Assembly (NCBI GenBank): GCA_031556725.1
Contig: JAVBSL010000013.1
Coordinates: 77,557-141,556, forward strand
DNA length: 64,000 nt
Direction: 5' to 3'
Source: UBA935 sp031556725
GTDB taxonomy: Bacteria > Bacillota > Clostridia > Lachnospirales > Lachnospiraceae
Both the position numbers and the translations under genes were made by a program. The notes under the pieces were generated by a model. The model made no database searches. It was given only the letters and a program-made list of their open reading frames with translations, and had not been told where the DNA came from. Below, one piece after another: positions 16,150-25,223 of this stretch (the first letter of the stretch is position 1; each line of letters begins with the position of its first letter).

Positions 16150-18183
16150 ATGTATCGATGTAAGAAATTCATGCCATTGATTCTTTTGGCATTAACAATA
16201 GTTGTGGAAGTTTTCTTATGGAACTTTGCTTCCGTATCTTCTCTTTTTTTCCAGAAAAATTCTCTGAATACAGCCGGGGATTACACCGGATTGATATATG
16301 ATGCTGATTTAGGATGCTATAAGGCGCCAACCGGAATATTTGTATGGGAAGGGAGCAATTTGAATGTTTCCCTGCAAAATCTTCATGTGGGGGTCCGTTC
16401 GGATGCTTCTCTTTCGCCGGCTAATGTGGATACCCTGACTTGCCGTATAGCTCTACGTGATGAGGGGAATGCTTATTCTTATGAATTACCGGAGCGAACG
16501 ATTGTATCGGGTATTTCGGCAACAGAATATATGGCGCTTTATCCCTATGGAAAGGTAACTGATCTGCAGATTACTTTTGAAACGGCTGAAAGTGCTGTGA
16601 TTCAATGGGAGGAAATAGCCGCGAATGTGCCGGTACCGTTTTCGATCCAACCGGTACGGATACTGTTAATCTATACACTGGCCCTGCTCATTTGGGGAAT
16701 CTTATCCGAAAAGGCGCTGCTGATGAATCCGGTTAAGGATCATAGCAGGAGCCAGCAGATTATTTTAATATTGGTTTTGCTGCTGATGCTGGGTCTTTTC
16801 TACGGCTTGGTGGGTTTAAGTCCCACATCGGTCCGTCCGCCGTGGCCTCATCATAACCAGTACCGCGAATTGACTGAATTATTGCTTTCAGGAGAAACCG
16901 TACTGGCTGAAAAGCCGGGGGAGGATCTGCTTCAATCGGCAAATCCTTATGACACCATTCGTTTGCAGGCTCTTTCCATTGATTATAAAGCTGATTATGC
17001 TTACTACAACGGCAATTATTATATTTACTTTGGGGTGGTGCCGGCACTTCTTTTGTACATTCCCTGTTATCTCCTGACGGGACATCACCTGCCGGATTAT
17101 CTTGCGGTATGGGCCTGCGTTGGGATGTTTGCGATTATGGTATTTGCTTTATACCGGGAGGTCATTCGCAGATGGTTTCCTAAGACACCATTTATTTTCT
17201 ATATCATGATCAGCGTACTGACGATATTTAACGGAGGTTATGTTTGCGCCATTGCACAGCCCAGTCTGTATGATGTTCCGATTATGATGGCCAATATGTT
17301 TATTGCGGCGGGATTATACTTTTGGCTTCAGGGTATCCGAAGCGAAAAAGGTGTCTTAAAGCAATGCCTGTTTTTTACCACCGGTTCTCTTTCCATGGCT
17401 TTAGTAGCCGGCTGCCGCCCGCAGATGCTGCTCTTTTCCTTCCTGGCGCTGCCCCTTTTCTGGAATAGCATCTTTTCGGAAAGAACATTGTTTTCTAAAA
17501 CGTCGGTTAGACAAACCATAGCAATCTGTCTGCCGTATCTTCTGGTTGCGGCCGGAATTATGTACTATAATTATATTCGGTTTGATTCGCCCTTTGACTT
17601 TGGCGCGGCTTACAGTCTTACCAGCAATGATATGACCAGGCGGGGCTTTAATATGGAACGGATTGTGTTGGGCCTGTATCACTTTTTCTTTCAGCTTCCG
17701 ATTATCGATCCGGTTTTTCCGTTCGTACAGCGTAATGAAATCAGGACAATCTATATGGGAAAAATGACGGCGGAATATACCTATGGAGGGCTATTATCCT
17801 CTAATGCATTTCTTTGGGTATTGCCCACACTATTTTGGCTGCGAAATCGTTTAAAAGAAAAAAAATTGCTTGCTTTTACAATAATCAGTCTTGGTATCTC
17901 GATTTTATTGGCGGCTTTGGATGTAAACTTTGCCGGAATATTACAGCGTTATTTTTCTGATTTGGCTTTTGGAAGTTTGATTGCGGCAGCGATTGCCTGG
18001 TTTGCTTTATTTGAGACAGAGGGAGCAGATTATAAACCGTCAATAGCCAGACAGTTGTTTTGTTTTTGCATGGTTCTGCAGATTATATATTCACTTTGCC
18101 TGATTTTCGGTGGAAATAACACCACTTACAGCTTGCAGAATACCAATGCGCAGTTTTATTATCAATATGCATCATGGTTCTAA
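16150..18183 (+). CDS. Large polytopic membrane protein, probable glycan-related
   Basis: The protein has 677 residues. An N-terminal membrane segment (about 8-28) is followed by an extracytoplasmic domain of about 140 residues with beta-rich character. About ten membrane segments follow from residue 175 on. A conserved-looking loop contains RPPWPHHNQYRELTELLL and YKADYAYYNGNYYIYFG, the latter being typical of bacterial membrane proteins of the YfhO/GT-C type. Neither a nucleotide-binding nor a transporter signature is present. The ATG has GAGGAG upstream. Overlap of its end with the acyltransferase gene suggests both act on one extracellular product. Confidence 0.68.
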   Translation: MYRCKKFMPLILLALTIVVEVFLWNFASVSSLFFQKNSLNTAGDYTGLIYDADLGCYKAPTGIFVWEGSNLNVSLQNLHVGVRSDASLSPANVDTLTCRIALRDEGNAYSYELPERTIVSGISATEYMALYPYGKVTDLQITFETAESAVIQWEEIAANVPVPFSIQPVRILLIYTLALLIWGILSEKALLMNPVKDHSRSQQIILILVLLLMLGLFYGLVGLSPTSVRPPWPHHNQYRELTELLLSGETVLAEKPGEDLLQSANPYDTIRLQALSIDYKADYAYYNGNYYIYFGVVPALLLYIPCYLLTGHHLPDYLAVWACVGMFAIMVFALYREVIRRWFPKTPFIFYIMISVLTIFNGGYVCAIAQPSLYDVPIMMANMFIAAGLYFWLQGIRSEKGVLKQCLFFTTGSLSMALVAGCRPQMLLFSFLALPLFWNSIFSERTLFSKTSVRQTIAICLPYLLVAAGIMYYNYIRFDSPFDFGAAYSLTSNDMTRRGFNMERIVLGLYHFFFQLPIIDPVFPFVQRNEIRTIYMGKMTAEYTYGGLLSSNAFLWVLPTLFWLRNRLKEKKLLAFTIISLGISILLAALDVNFAGILQRYFSDLAFGSLIAAAIAWFALFETEGADYKPSIARQLFCFCMVLQIIYSLCLIFGGNNTTYSLQNTNAQFYYQYASWF

Positions 18184-19169
18184 ATATGGGAAAGGCAGTT
18201 GAAAGGATTATGGTAGGACAGTTACTGGGAAAAGAAACGACCAACTGGTTTAGGGGAATTTCAGTATTAATGGTACTGCTGTCACATTATGCGGAATGGT
18301 GGATAGCTTTTGCCGAAATTGAAAATCCGGTGGCGCTATTTTGCTGTAATGCACTAACAAAGCTGGGAGTATATGGAGTAAATGTGTTTTTCCTTTTTTC
18401 CGGCTATGCCATGGTAAAGTCTCTTAAGAATCAAAAAGTAAATAAGGAGTTTATCTGGAAAAAAGTTAAGAATGTATATTTTCCTTATCTGATAATTGTG
18501 GGTATTATTGAACTGCTTTCCGGCGGTTTCAGAACAGTCAGAGGATTTTTGCAGTATTTGAGCGGATATCACTATTGGTTTATGATGGTGTTATTTCTTT
18601 TTTATATCGGCTTTATGATCTTATGGGCAACCGGTGCCGGCAAAGGGATGAGGATTCTTTTGTTTTGTGTATATTCCGGAGCCTTTTCGTTTGCTTTATA
18701 TAACCATGGAATGCTTTATTTTTTTTATGTATCGAATATTGCATTTGTGATGGGTGTGGCGGCTGGTGAATATGACCGTCAGATAAAACAATTTGTAGAC
18801 AGAACCAGAGGTATTTGGAGTATTGTTTTAGCGGCGGCGATGATTTTGGTGGTGTACTTTGGCCTGGTGGCATTGGCTGAAGGAGAACAGATAACAGAAC
18901 CAATACAGATATGGTATAAAATAGGGGCAACAGTTATATGGACACTGGCTGTAATTCTTATATCTTCAAAAGGTAATACAAAAGGAAAGTTAATGATGTT
19001 GGTTGGAAAGTGTTCTCTGTATAGCTACCTGACACATACTTTTATCTTTATGCAATGTGTAAATTTCTTTCCTTTTAATATTTATATTTGCACAGTGATT
19101 AGTGCGCTCATTACTTTTGCGGTATCTTATGTATTCTTCCGGATTAAGAGTTTTATGACTTGCCGATGA
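18174..19169 (+). CDS. Acyltransferase 3 family membrane protein
   Basis: The protein has up to 331 residues and about ten membrane segments. The N-terminal TNWFRGISVLMVLLSHYAEWW fits the family pattern of Arg in the first segment followed by a catalytic His (LLSHY). VNVFFLFSGYAMVKSL follows, the usual F-F-x-x-S-G-Y/F segment. Such enzymes O-acylate extracellular polysaccharides, peptidoglycan or teichoic acids. Three in-frame ATG codons are possible (18174, 18186, 18210); the last has a GAAAGG at a short distance, while the first lies inside the preceding gene. The true N-terminus is therefore uncertain by 12 residues. It follows the upstream membrane gene directly and is convergent with mtnN. 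Confidence 0.85.
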   Translation: MVLNMGKAVERIMVGQLLGKETTNWFRGISVLMVLLSHYAEWWIAFAEIENPVALFCCNALTKLGVYGVNVFFLFSGYAMVKSLKNQKVNKEFIWKKVKNVYFPYLIIVGIIELLSGGFRTVRGFLQYLSGYHYWFMMVLFLFYIGFMILWATGAGKGMRILLFCVYSGAFSFALYNHGMLYFFYVSNIAFVMGVAAGEYDRQIKQFVDRTRGIWSIVLAAAMILVVYFGLVALAEGEQITEPIQIWYKIGATVIWTLAVILISSKGNTKGKLMMLVGKCSLYSYLTHTFIFMQCVNFFPFNIYICTVISALITFAVSYVFFRIKSFMTCR

Positions 19170-19172
19170 CTT

Positions 19173-19871
19173 TTAAATTTCACCTAACATATGCTCAACC
19201 AGCCTGGCGGAGCGCAAAGCCGCAGCTTTTTCAAAAGCCGGATAATCCATTTCGGCGGAAGCATCGGCTTTGTCGGAAATAGCCCGGATGATAACAAAAG
19301 GAAGGTGGTTTAAGAAAGCTGTGTGAGCAATGGCAACGCCTTCCATTTCCGTACATAGTCCTTGAAAGGTATCGGTTATCCGGTTTTTTACAGAGGGATC
19401 ACAGATAAACTGATCACCGCTTACCACCCTTCCGGTAAATACCTGAATGTCAGAATTAACAGCCTGACAGGATGCTTTGGCAAGAGCAATAAGAGATTTA
19501 TCCGCTTCAAAGTAAAGGCGGCCAAGTTGGGGGACTTCCCCTAGTTGATAGCCGAAGATTGTGGCATCGATATCATGATAGCAGGCATCGGTAGAGATTA
19601 CGATGTCCCCGATGTTGATATCAGCGTTTAAGGAACCGGCCACACCGGTGTTAATAATATGGGTAACATCAAATAAATCGGAAAGGATCTGGGTGCAGAT
19701 GCCGGCATTTACTTTGGCAACGCCGCTTCGCACAATTACCACATCTGTATTATTCAAGGTGCCTTCATAAAATTCCATGGAGGCCTTTTCAATGATATTT
19801 TTAACATTCATCTTACTCTTTAAAGTGTCTACTTCTAATTCCATAGCCCCGATAATACCGATTTTTTTCAT
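19173..19871 (-). CDS. mtnN: 5'-Methylthioadenosine/S-adenosylhomocysteine nucleosidase
   Basis: The protein has 232 residues, the normal size. It cleaves adenine from methylthioadenosine and S-adenosylhomocysteine. Motifs are MKKIGIIGAMELEVDTLK, HIINTGVAGSLNADINIGDIVIS, GRVVSGDQFI, the ribose-binding CTEMEGVAIAHTA and the catalytic Asp in IRAISDKADASAEMDY. The start at 19871 is preceded by AAGGAG; an in-frame start further upstream would add 11 unrelated residues. The gene is not in an operon with its neighbours: it converges on the acyltransferase gene with a 3-base gap. Together with mtaD-ahcY it gives the cell two routes for S-adenosylhomocysteine. Confidence 0.95.
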   Translation of the reverse strand: MKKIGIIGAMELEVDTLKSKMNVKNIIEKASMEFYEGTLNNTDVVIVRSGVAKVNAGICTQILSDLFDVTHIINTGVAGSLNADINIGDIVISTDACYHDIDATIFGYQLGEVPQLGRLYFEADKSLIALAKASCQAVNSDIQVFTGRVVSGDQFICDPSVKNRITDTFQGLCTEMEGVAIAHTAFLNHLPFVIIRAISDKADASAEMDYPAFEKAAALRSARLVEHMLGEI

Positions 19872-20088
19872 GTCTTTTGAACTCCTTGGCCATGCCCAGA
19901 CCATTTAATTTTAGAATTAGTATAAGTGAAAACTAACTATTTTACAAGAATGTAAAGAGCATAACCGTCAAACTCCCGGATATTATTAGCAAAAAAAGAA
20001 TTTATCAAGAGTATTAGCATAATATACTTGCATAACTCCAGAAAAAAATGTAAAGTATAATTACAACATATCTTAGGAGGTGGCTTAA

Positions 20089-21549
20089 ATGACTCTTGTT
20101 AGTGAAGAACAAGTTATCAAGGTATTACAGCAATACAATTTCTGGTGGCGTAATCCGTCAGCAATCAAAGAGGAAACCAAGCCACAGAAGCGTCTTGCCT
20201 ACTATGATGCACTTAAAATGATACAACATAAGACAATTAGACGTTTTGCGATATTGTCCGGTGCAAGACGCGTAGGAAAAACTACGATTATGTACCAGAT
20301 GATTGAGACGCTACTTACAGAAGGTATTAACCCCAGAAATATTTTATATGTAACTTTTGACAATCCAATTATAAAGCTTGTCAGTGTGGAAAAGGTTCTT
20401 GATATTTATGAATCCCTTTATCCGACGCAAGGTCTCCGCTATATTTTTTTTGATGAAATTCAGTACACAGAAAATTGGGAATTGTGGATGAAAGTTATTT
20501 ATGACAACCGTAAGGACATTTGTATGACGGCAACCGGTTCGGCAAGCCCTGTTCTTGAGAAAGGAGCAGCAGATAGCGGTACGGGAAGGTGGAGTGTTCT
20601 AAAAATTCCAACCATGTCATTTTACGAATACTGCCAATTGCTGTTGCTTGAAGAGCCATTAATTCCGGATATGATACGACTTACAAACCTTGTCACAATG
20701 AGTAATGCAGAGCTGAATGATCTTATGAACAAATTTAATCCACTGGTTCAGCATTTTAACCGCTATTTAATGATTGGCGGTTTTCCTGAGCTTGTTTTAT
20801 CTGATGACGATTCTTACTCCCAGAGGATGCTTCGGGAAGATGTAGTCGATAAGGTTATTAAGCGAGATGTGCTATCGTTGTTTAATATTAGAAACCCATT
20901 ACTAATGGAAAAATTGTTCCTGTATCTTTGCATGAATTCGACAGAAATATTTAGCGTGACAACAGCAGCAAAAGAGCTGGACAACACATCTGTTATCACT
21001 TTAGACAATTATATTGAGGCTTTGGAAATGTCAAATCTCATTTATTTGGCAAAACCCATGAATGTTGGGAGCAAAGGTGCATTAAAAGGTAAACCTAAAA
21101 TATTTATTGCCGATGCAGCTATCCGTAATGCAGTTTTGATGATTGATGATGTATTATCTGATGAAAAAGATCTGGGTGTAATGGTGGAAACTACAGTATA
21201 TAAGCACATTACATCTTTTTATCAGGGTAGCACGGTACAACTGGGATATTTCAGAAAGGCAAAAGACAATCAAAAAGAAGTAGATGTTGTTATAGAACAG
21301 CCCCGTGATAAAATTCTGTGCGAGGTAAAGTATCGGAATAATTCACATATTCCGGATTCAGATGCAATCGTAGAACTTTGCAGGGATGCGGATTCCAAAG
21401 TAACCAGTGCCTTCCTGATAACAAAAAGACTGGAAGACGCAGGTATTACAAAGCATGAAACGAAGGTGCCAATTTTACGGATACCGGCAATAGCATTTTT
21501 GTATTTACTTGGAAGGGCAGAAGCTGAGGGGCAGGGCGGAAAAATGTAG
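20089..21549 (+). CDS. Second AAA-family ATPase with DUF4143 domain
   Basis: The protein has 486 residues. Walker A is LSGARRVGKTT (residues about 58-68) and the Walker B-like segment is YIFFDEIQYTENWELW (about 121-136). ATGSASPVLE corresponds to sensor 1, and MSFYEYCQLL and YLMIGGFPEL follow as in the AAA_14/DUF4143 group. The C-terminus contains a PD-(D/E)xK-like core, QKEVDVVIEQPRDKILCEVKYRN. It differs clearly from the 398-residue member at 2.4 kb, being longer at the N-terminus and having a different linker, so this is not a recent duplication. TAGGAGGTGG precedes the ATG. It stands alone, with the perR-rubrerythrin operon converging on it. Confidence 0.88.
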   Translation: MTLVSEEQVIKVLQQYNFWWRNPSAIKEETKPQKRLAYYDALKMIQHKTIRRFAILSGARRVGKTTIMYQMIETLLTEGINPRNILYVTFDNPIIKLVSVEKVLDIYESLYPTQGLRYIFFDEIQYTENWELWMKVIYDNRKDICMTATGSASPVLEKGAADSGTGRWSVLKIPTMSFYEYCQLLLLEEPLIPDMIRLTNLVTMSNAELNDLMNKFNPLVQHFNRYLMIGGFPELVLSDDDSYSQRMLREDVVDKVIKRDVLSLFNIRNPLLMEKLFLYLCMNSTEIFSVTTAAKELDNTSVITLDNYIEALEMSNLIYLAKPMNVGSKGALKGKPKIFIADAAIRNAVLMIDDVLSDEKDLGVMVETTVYKHITSFYQGSTVQLGYFRKAKDNQKEVDVVIEQPRDKILCEVKYRNNSHIPDSDAIVELCRDADSKVTSAFLITKRLEDAGITKHETKVPILRIPAIAFLYLLGRAEAEGQGGKM

Positions 21550-21593
21550 CAAGGAAAAGACGAAACCGCTTGCCGCCGTATAATAAGCCAAAT

Positions 21594-21627
21594 AAATACG
21601 CCCTTTCAAGCAAGCTTGAGGGCGTAT
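21594..21627. terminator. Bidirectional terminator between ATPase gene and rubrerythrin gene
   Basis: AATACGCCCT (21594-21603) pairs fully with AGGGCGTATT (21618-21627), and an inner CAAG/CTTG pair extends the stem past one unpaired base. It lies between two convergent genes, so it can stop transcripts from either side. U-runs are weak on both strands. Confidence 0.7.
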
Positions 21628-21643
21628 TCCCTTGTCATATGGT

Positions 21644-22183
21644 TTAACTGAAGTATCTTTTCAATAATCCTTCAAAAGCTTTGCCATGGCGAGCTTCATC
21701 TCTGGCCATCTCATGTACGGTATCATGGATAGCATCCAGATTAAGTTCTTTAGCTCGTTTAGCCAGATCAAACTTACCACCTGTAGCTCCGTTTTCAGCG
21801 TCTACTCTCATTTCCAGATTTTTCTTAGTAGAATCGGTTACCACTTCACCCAAAAGTTCGGCAAACTTTGCAGCATGTTCTGCTTCTTCCCAGGCAGCTT
21901 TTTCCCAGTACAGACCGATCTCCGGATATCCCTCTCTATGTGCCACTCTGGCCATAGCAAGATACATACCTACTTCGGTGCATTCGCCGTTAAAGTTTGC
22001 TCTAAGATCATCGATAATGTCCTGACGGACACCCTGAGCAACGCCTACCACATGTTCAGCAGCCCAAACTTTATCAGCGGACTGTGCCGTAAATTTTTCC
22101 GCAGGAGCATTACATACAGGACATTTATCCGGTGCAGAATCTCCCTCATGAGTATAACCGCATACTTGACATACAAATTTCAT
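21644..22183 (-). CDS. Reverse rubrerythrin (rubredoxin domain first)
   Basis: The protein has 179 residues. The N-terminal 35 residues form a rubredoxin-like iron site with two Cys pairs (CQVCGYTHEG and CPVCNAP). The remaining four-helix domain carries the di-iron ligands in GECTEVGMYL, EEAEHAAKFAE and ARDEARHGKAFEG. This domain order is the opposite of classical rubrerythrin and matches the oxygen- and peroxide-reducing enzymes of clostridia. It would protect the anaerobe by reducing H2O2 or O2 in the cytoplasm. The gene follows a PerR-like regulator gene by only 4 bases on the same strand, so it is very likely peroxide-inducible. Confidence 0.93.
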   Translation of the reverse strand: MKFVCQVCGYTHEGDSAPDKCPVCNAPAEKFTAQSADKVWAAEHVVGVAQGVRQDIIDDLRANFNGECTEVGMYLAMARVAHREGYPEIGLYWEKAAWEEAEHAAKFAELLGEVVTDSTKKNLEMRVDAENGATGGKFDLAKRAKELNLDAIHDTVHEMARDEARHGKAFEGLLKRYFS

Positions 22184-22187
22184 AACA

Positions 22188-22583
22188 TTATTCTCCTTTT
22201 CCTTTTTTTAAACAGTTGTTGCATTTTCCGTAAAAGTAAGTAACATGGCCATCAATCTGTCCATCGAAACCCACGTTGGCTGCTTCGATAAGATGGTCCA
22301 GACTATCCATATCCAAATCAATAACACTGCCGCACTCACTGCAAATAAAATGATAGTGAAGGGAAGTATCCGCATCAAAATGGTCTACGCCGTCGCCTAC
22401 GCGAATCCGGGCAATTTCACCGATATCAGCCAAAAGGGTAAGATTGCGGTATACAGTACCGAGGCTAATATTAGGATATGACCCACGTACACTCATATAT
22501 ACCATATCGGCGGTGGGGTGATCTTTTCTGGTTATCAGGAAGTCCTTAATGGTCTCCCGTTGTCTGCTGTATTTCAGCGCCAT
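22188..22583 (-). CDS. perR: Fur-family regulator, PerR-like
   Basis: The protein has 131 residues. It has the Fur winged helix (YSRQRETIKDFL, then ADMVYMSVR and ISLGTVYRNLTLL) and the metal-sensing part HFDADTSLHYHFICSECGSVIDLD. Two Cys-x2-Cys pairs for structural zinc are present (CSEC and CNNC). The His/Asp composition and the operon with rubrerythrin favour PerR over Fur or Zur. The start at 22583 has AAAGGA upstream and gives MALKYSRQR. A longer in-frame start 18 bases upstream is less likely. A 6-1-6 palindrome just upstream suggests autoregulation. Confidence 0.85.
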   Translation of the reverse strand: MALKYSRQRETIKDFLITRKDHPTADMVYMSVRGSYPNISLGTVYRNLTLLADIGEIARIRVGDGVDHFDADTSLHYHFICSECGSVIDLDMDSLDHLIEAANVGFDGQIDGHVTYFYGKCNNCLKKGKGE

Positions 22584-22603
22584 AGTTACATTTCCTTTCA
22601 AAA

Positions 22604-22618
22604 CAGTAATAATTACTA
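22604..22618. promoter_or_regulatory. Candidate Per-box in front of the perR-rubrerythrin operon
   Basis: AGTAAT-A-ATTACT is a perfect 6-1-6 inverted repeat (22605-22617) located 22 bases upstream of the chosen perR start. It matches 11 of 15 positions of the known Bacillus PerR box when extended to 7-1-7. Binding here would repress the whole operon until peroxide oxidises the regulator. Confidence 0.5.
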
Positions 22619-22726
22619 TTTTTATTATAACAAAATAAAAATAAAAGTCAATACCATTTTAACAGTTTTGTTTACAGATTTTTAATAAGAATGTTTTTTT
22701 CTTTTAATAGCTATTGCCGAAAATTG

Positions 22727-22735
22727 TGCTATACT
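22727..22735 (+). promoter_or_regulatory. Extended -10 promoter of the two-component operon
   Basis: TGCTATACT is an extended -10 element (TG-n-TATACT), 32 bases before the kinase ATG. No clear -35 is present at the correct distance. Confidence 0.4.
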
Positions 22736-22767
22736 AAGGGAAAGATGAAAATAGATGAGGATTTGGT

Positions 22768-24273
22768 ATGAAATTTAAGACCCGACTATTGGTAACTTTT
22801 TTAACTATTATCATATTGCCGTTGGTATTGACAGCAGTTGCTTTCCTGGGAATTGGCGGATACTTACTCAACAGTCATGAAGATTACGATATGAAGACTG
22901 TGGATTACAACGTGCTGACCGATCCCAACCAAACATTTGTAAAAATTACCGACGAAGTATTCGTCCAGGTCAGAGAACAGATTGAAAAGGACGAAAACAC
23001 AATTGAAGATATGGAATATCTGGAAAAACTGAATGAAAACATTGTTGATAAAGCATCCTATATTATAGTCAGAAAGGATAACCAGATATATTATGCGGGG
23101 AATCCCAATGCAGCAGCAAGGATTTTTGAAAGGCTGCCGGAGTATGATGTTTTGGATTCTGCGCGAAGGGACGTGGAAACCGGCTTTTACTATAACGATA
23201 TGCAGAAGCTGGTGCGTCAGCTGGATTTTACTTTTTCGGATGGAAGCCAGGGCAGTTTCTTTATTGTAACCAGATTGAATAACATCATCTCTAAAACCTT
23301 ACTGGTAGATATGTTTTTTGCTATTATATTGATATTGCTTTTTACCAGTATCATGCTGACCCGCTGGATTCAGCGAGGGGTATTTACACCTATCAATCAG
23401 TTGAATTTTGCCATGCAGAATATTGCAGAGGGTAATTTTGAATATATGCTGGATACCGATAGCCGCGGTGAAATCGGTGAATTATACCGCAATTACGAAG
23501 ACATGCGGCTGCGGCTGAAGGAATCTACCGATGAAAAGATTGAGACGGAAAAGCAGAACCGGGAATTGGTCAGTAATATCTCTCATGATTTGAAAACGCC
23601 CATAACAGCCATCAAGGGTTATGTGGAAGGGATCATGGACGGGGTGGCCGACACACCGGAAAAAATGGATAAGTATATTAAGACCATTTACAATAAAGCC
23701 AATGATATGGACAGGCTGATCAACGAGCTTACCATATATACGGGAATAGATACTAACCGGATACCTTATCACTTCCATAAGATCAATGTAGCTGATTACT
23801 TCGGGGATTGTATTGAAGAAGTGGGACTGGATTTGGAATCTAAGAATATCAAGCTGAATTATTCTAACCTGGTATCACCCGATACGATAATCATTGCTGA
23901 TCCGGAACAGCTTAAGCGGGTAGTCAACAATGTTGTCAGCAACAGTATTAAATATATGGACAGAAGTAAGGAAGAATGTGAGATTGATATCCGGATTTTA
24001 GATGAAATAGATTCCATTCGGGTTGAAATAGAGGATAACGGCAGGGGCATAGCGGCCAAGGATTTAGGAAAGGTATTTGAACGTTTTTACCGGACGGATG
24101 CTTCCCGTAATTCAGCCAAAGGCGGAAGCGGAATCGGATTGTCGATTGTAAAAAAGATTGTAGAAGACCATGGCGGCTACATATGGGCAACCAGTAAAGA
24201 GGACGAAGGAACCTGTATGCATTTTGTTTTTAGAAAATACCAGAGTGAGAAGGATGGAGGAGACTATGAGTAA
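22768..24273 (+). CDS. Membrane sensor histidine kinase
   Basis: The protein has 501 residues. Two membrane segments (about 8-32 and 177-197) enclose an extracytoplasmic sensor domain of about 145 residues. A HAMP domain follows (FTPINQLNFAMQNIAEGNFEY, cited by its key part). The phosphoacceptor His lies in NISHDLKTPITAIKGY, the N box is NNVVSNSIKYMDRS, and the ATP-binding loops are EDNGRGI and GGSGIGLSIVKKI. The ligand is unknown. Its stop overlaps the response regulator start by 8 bases. The kinase-before-regulator order is less common than the reverse in Bacillota. Confidence 0.95.
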   Translation: MKFKTRLLVTFLTIIILPLVLTAVAFLGIGGYLLNSHEDYDMKTVDYNVLTDPNQTFVKITDEVFVQVREQIEKDENTIEDMEYLEKLNENIVDKASYIIVRKDNQIYYAGNPNAAARIFERLPEYDVLDSARRDVETGFYYNDMQKLVRQLDFTFSDGSQGSFFIVTRLNNIISKTLLVDMFFAIILILLFTSIMLTRWIQRGVFTPINQLNFAMQNIAEGNFEYMLDTDSRGEIGELYRNYEDMRLRLKESTDEKIETEKQNRELVSNISHDLKTPITAIKGYVEGIMDGVADTPEKMDKYIKTIYNKANDMDRLINELTIYTGIDTNRIPYHFHKINVADYFGDCIEEVGLDLESKNIKLNYSNLVSPDTIIIADPEQLKRVVNNVVSNSIKYMDRSKEECEIDIRILDEIDSIRVEIEDNGRGIAAKDLGKVFERFYRTDASRNSAKGGSGIGLSIVKKIVEDHGGYIWATSKEDEGTCMHFVFRKYQSEKDGGDYE

Positions 24274-24955
24274 GATACTGATTATTGAGGATGAAGAAGC
24301 GATTGCGGATCTGGAAAAGGATTATCTGGAGTTAAGCGGATTTGATGTGAAGATATGCAATGCCGGTGACGTGGGATTACAAACCGCATTGTCAGAGGAT
24401 TTTGACCTGGTGGTATTGGACTTGATGCTGCCGGGGATGGACGGATTTGAAATCTGCAAGCATATCCGGGAAGAAAAAAATATTCCCATTATTATGGTGT
24501 CGGCCAAAAAGGATGATATTGATAAAATCAGAGGTTTGGGGTTAGGTGCCGATGATTATATGACCAAACCCTTCAGCCCCAGTGAGCTGGTAGCAAGAGT
24601 GAAAGCCCATATGGCCAGATATGACCGCTTGGTGGGAACCAGTCAGAAGGCCAATGATGTGGTAGAAATCAGAGGTATCCGGATTGATAAAACGGCCCGC
24701 CGGGTAATGATAGATGGGGAAGAAAAGGCATTTACCGGAAAAGAGTTTGATTTGCTGACTTTTTTGGCAGAACATCCGAACCATGTATATACCAAAGAAG
24801 AGCTGTTCCGGGAAATCTGGGATATGGATTCCATCGGCGATATTGCGACGGTAACGGTGCATATTAAGAAGATTCGGGAAAAAATCGAGTATGATTCGGC
24901 GAAGCCTCAGTATATTGAAACCATTTGGGGTGTAGGGTACAGGTTTAAGGTATAA
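24266..24955 (+). CDS. OmpR-family response regulator
   Basis: The protein has 229 residues. The receiver domain shows the acidic pair in IIEDEEAIADLE, the phosphoacceptor Asp in DLVVLDLMLPG and the conserved Lys in DDYMTKPFSP. The C-terminal winged helix has EFDLLTFLAEHPNHVYTKEEL and ATVTVHIKKIREKIE, ending in the typical IWGVGYRFKV. It is the partner of the overlapping histidine kinase. The start at 24266 is set by GGAGGAG five bases upstream; this leaves a start-stop overlap that couples translation. Confidence 0.95.
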   Translation: MSKILIIEDEEAIADLEKDYLELSGFDVKICNAGDVGLQTALSEDFDLVVLDLMLPGMDGFEICKHIREEKNIPIIMVSAKKDDIDKIRGLGLGADDYMTKPFSPSELVARVKAHMARYDRLVGTSQKANDVVEIRGIRIDKTARRVMIDGEEKAFTGKEFDLLTFLAEHPNHVYTKEELFREIWDMDSIGDIATVTVHIKKIREKIEYDSAKPQYIETIWGVGYRFKV

Positions 24956-25065
24956 CTAAAGTTCACATTCTAAAATAAGTGGATGTGTGCGGACTACAAA
25001 CTATTTTATATTATTGAGATGGAATTAATGGAGGAAGAGGGTGATAAGGTTGACCTCTTTATTTG

Positions 25066-25214
25066 AACCATCTCGCCCACCTTAGCGAAATGGTCTTCCA
25101 CATCATTTCCACTTTGCGAAACATCCGAACCATTCCAAGAAGTTTTACGATTTTGTCGTAATGCTAATGCCGGATTGGAAGGAGCGAAAAAAGGAACTGG
25201 AGAAGAGGCTGTAG
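25066..25214 (+). pseudogene. Remnant of a YgjP-type metal-dependent peptidase (DUF45)
   Basis: In one frame, 25122-25214 reads HPNHSKKFYDFVVMLMPDW and then KERKKELEKRL before a stop, which is the C-terminal pattern of YgjP/WLM-type proteins. In a different frame, 25069-25083 reads HLAHL, a likely relic of the HExxH zinc site. A GCGAAA flanks a 28-base extra stretch (25085-25121), which accounts for the frame change. No intact start or 5' half is visible in the 268-base gap after the response regulator. The remainder of the gap holds nothing I could assign. Confidence 0.65.
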
Positions 25215-25223
25215 AAGGTTATT

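Noticed and set aside
21686..22243. 185-codon plus-strand frame over the rubrerythrin gene
   Set aside because: The minus strand encodes a rubrerythrin with all iron ligands; the opposite frame has no start signal or recognisable domain.
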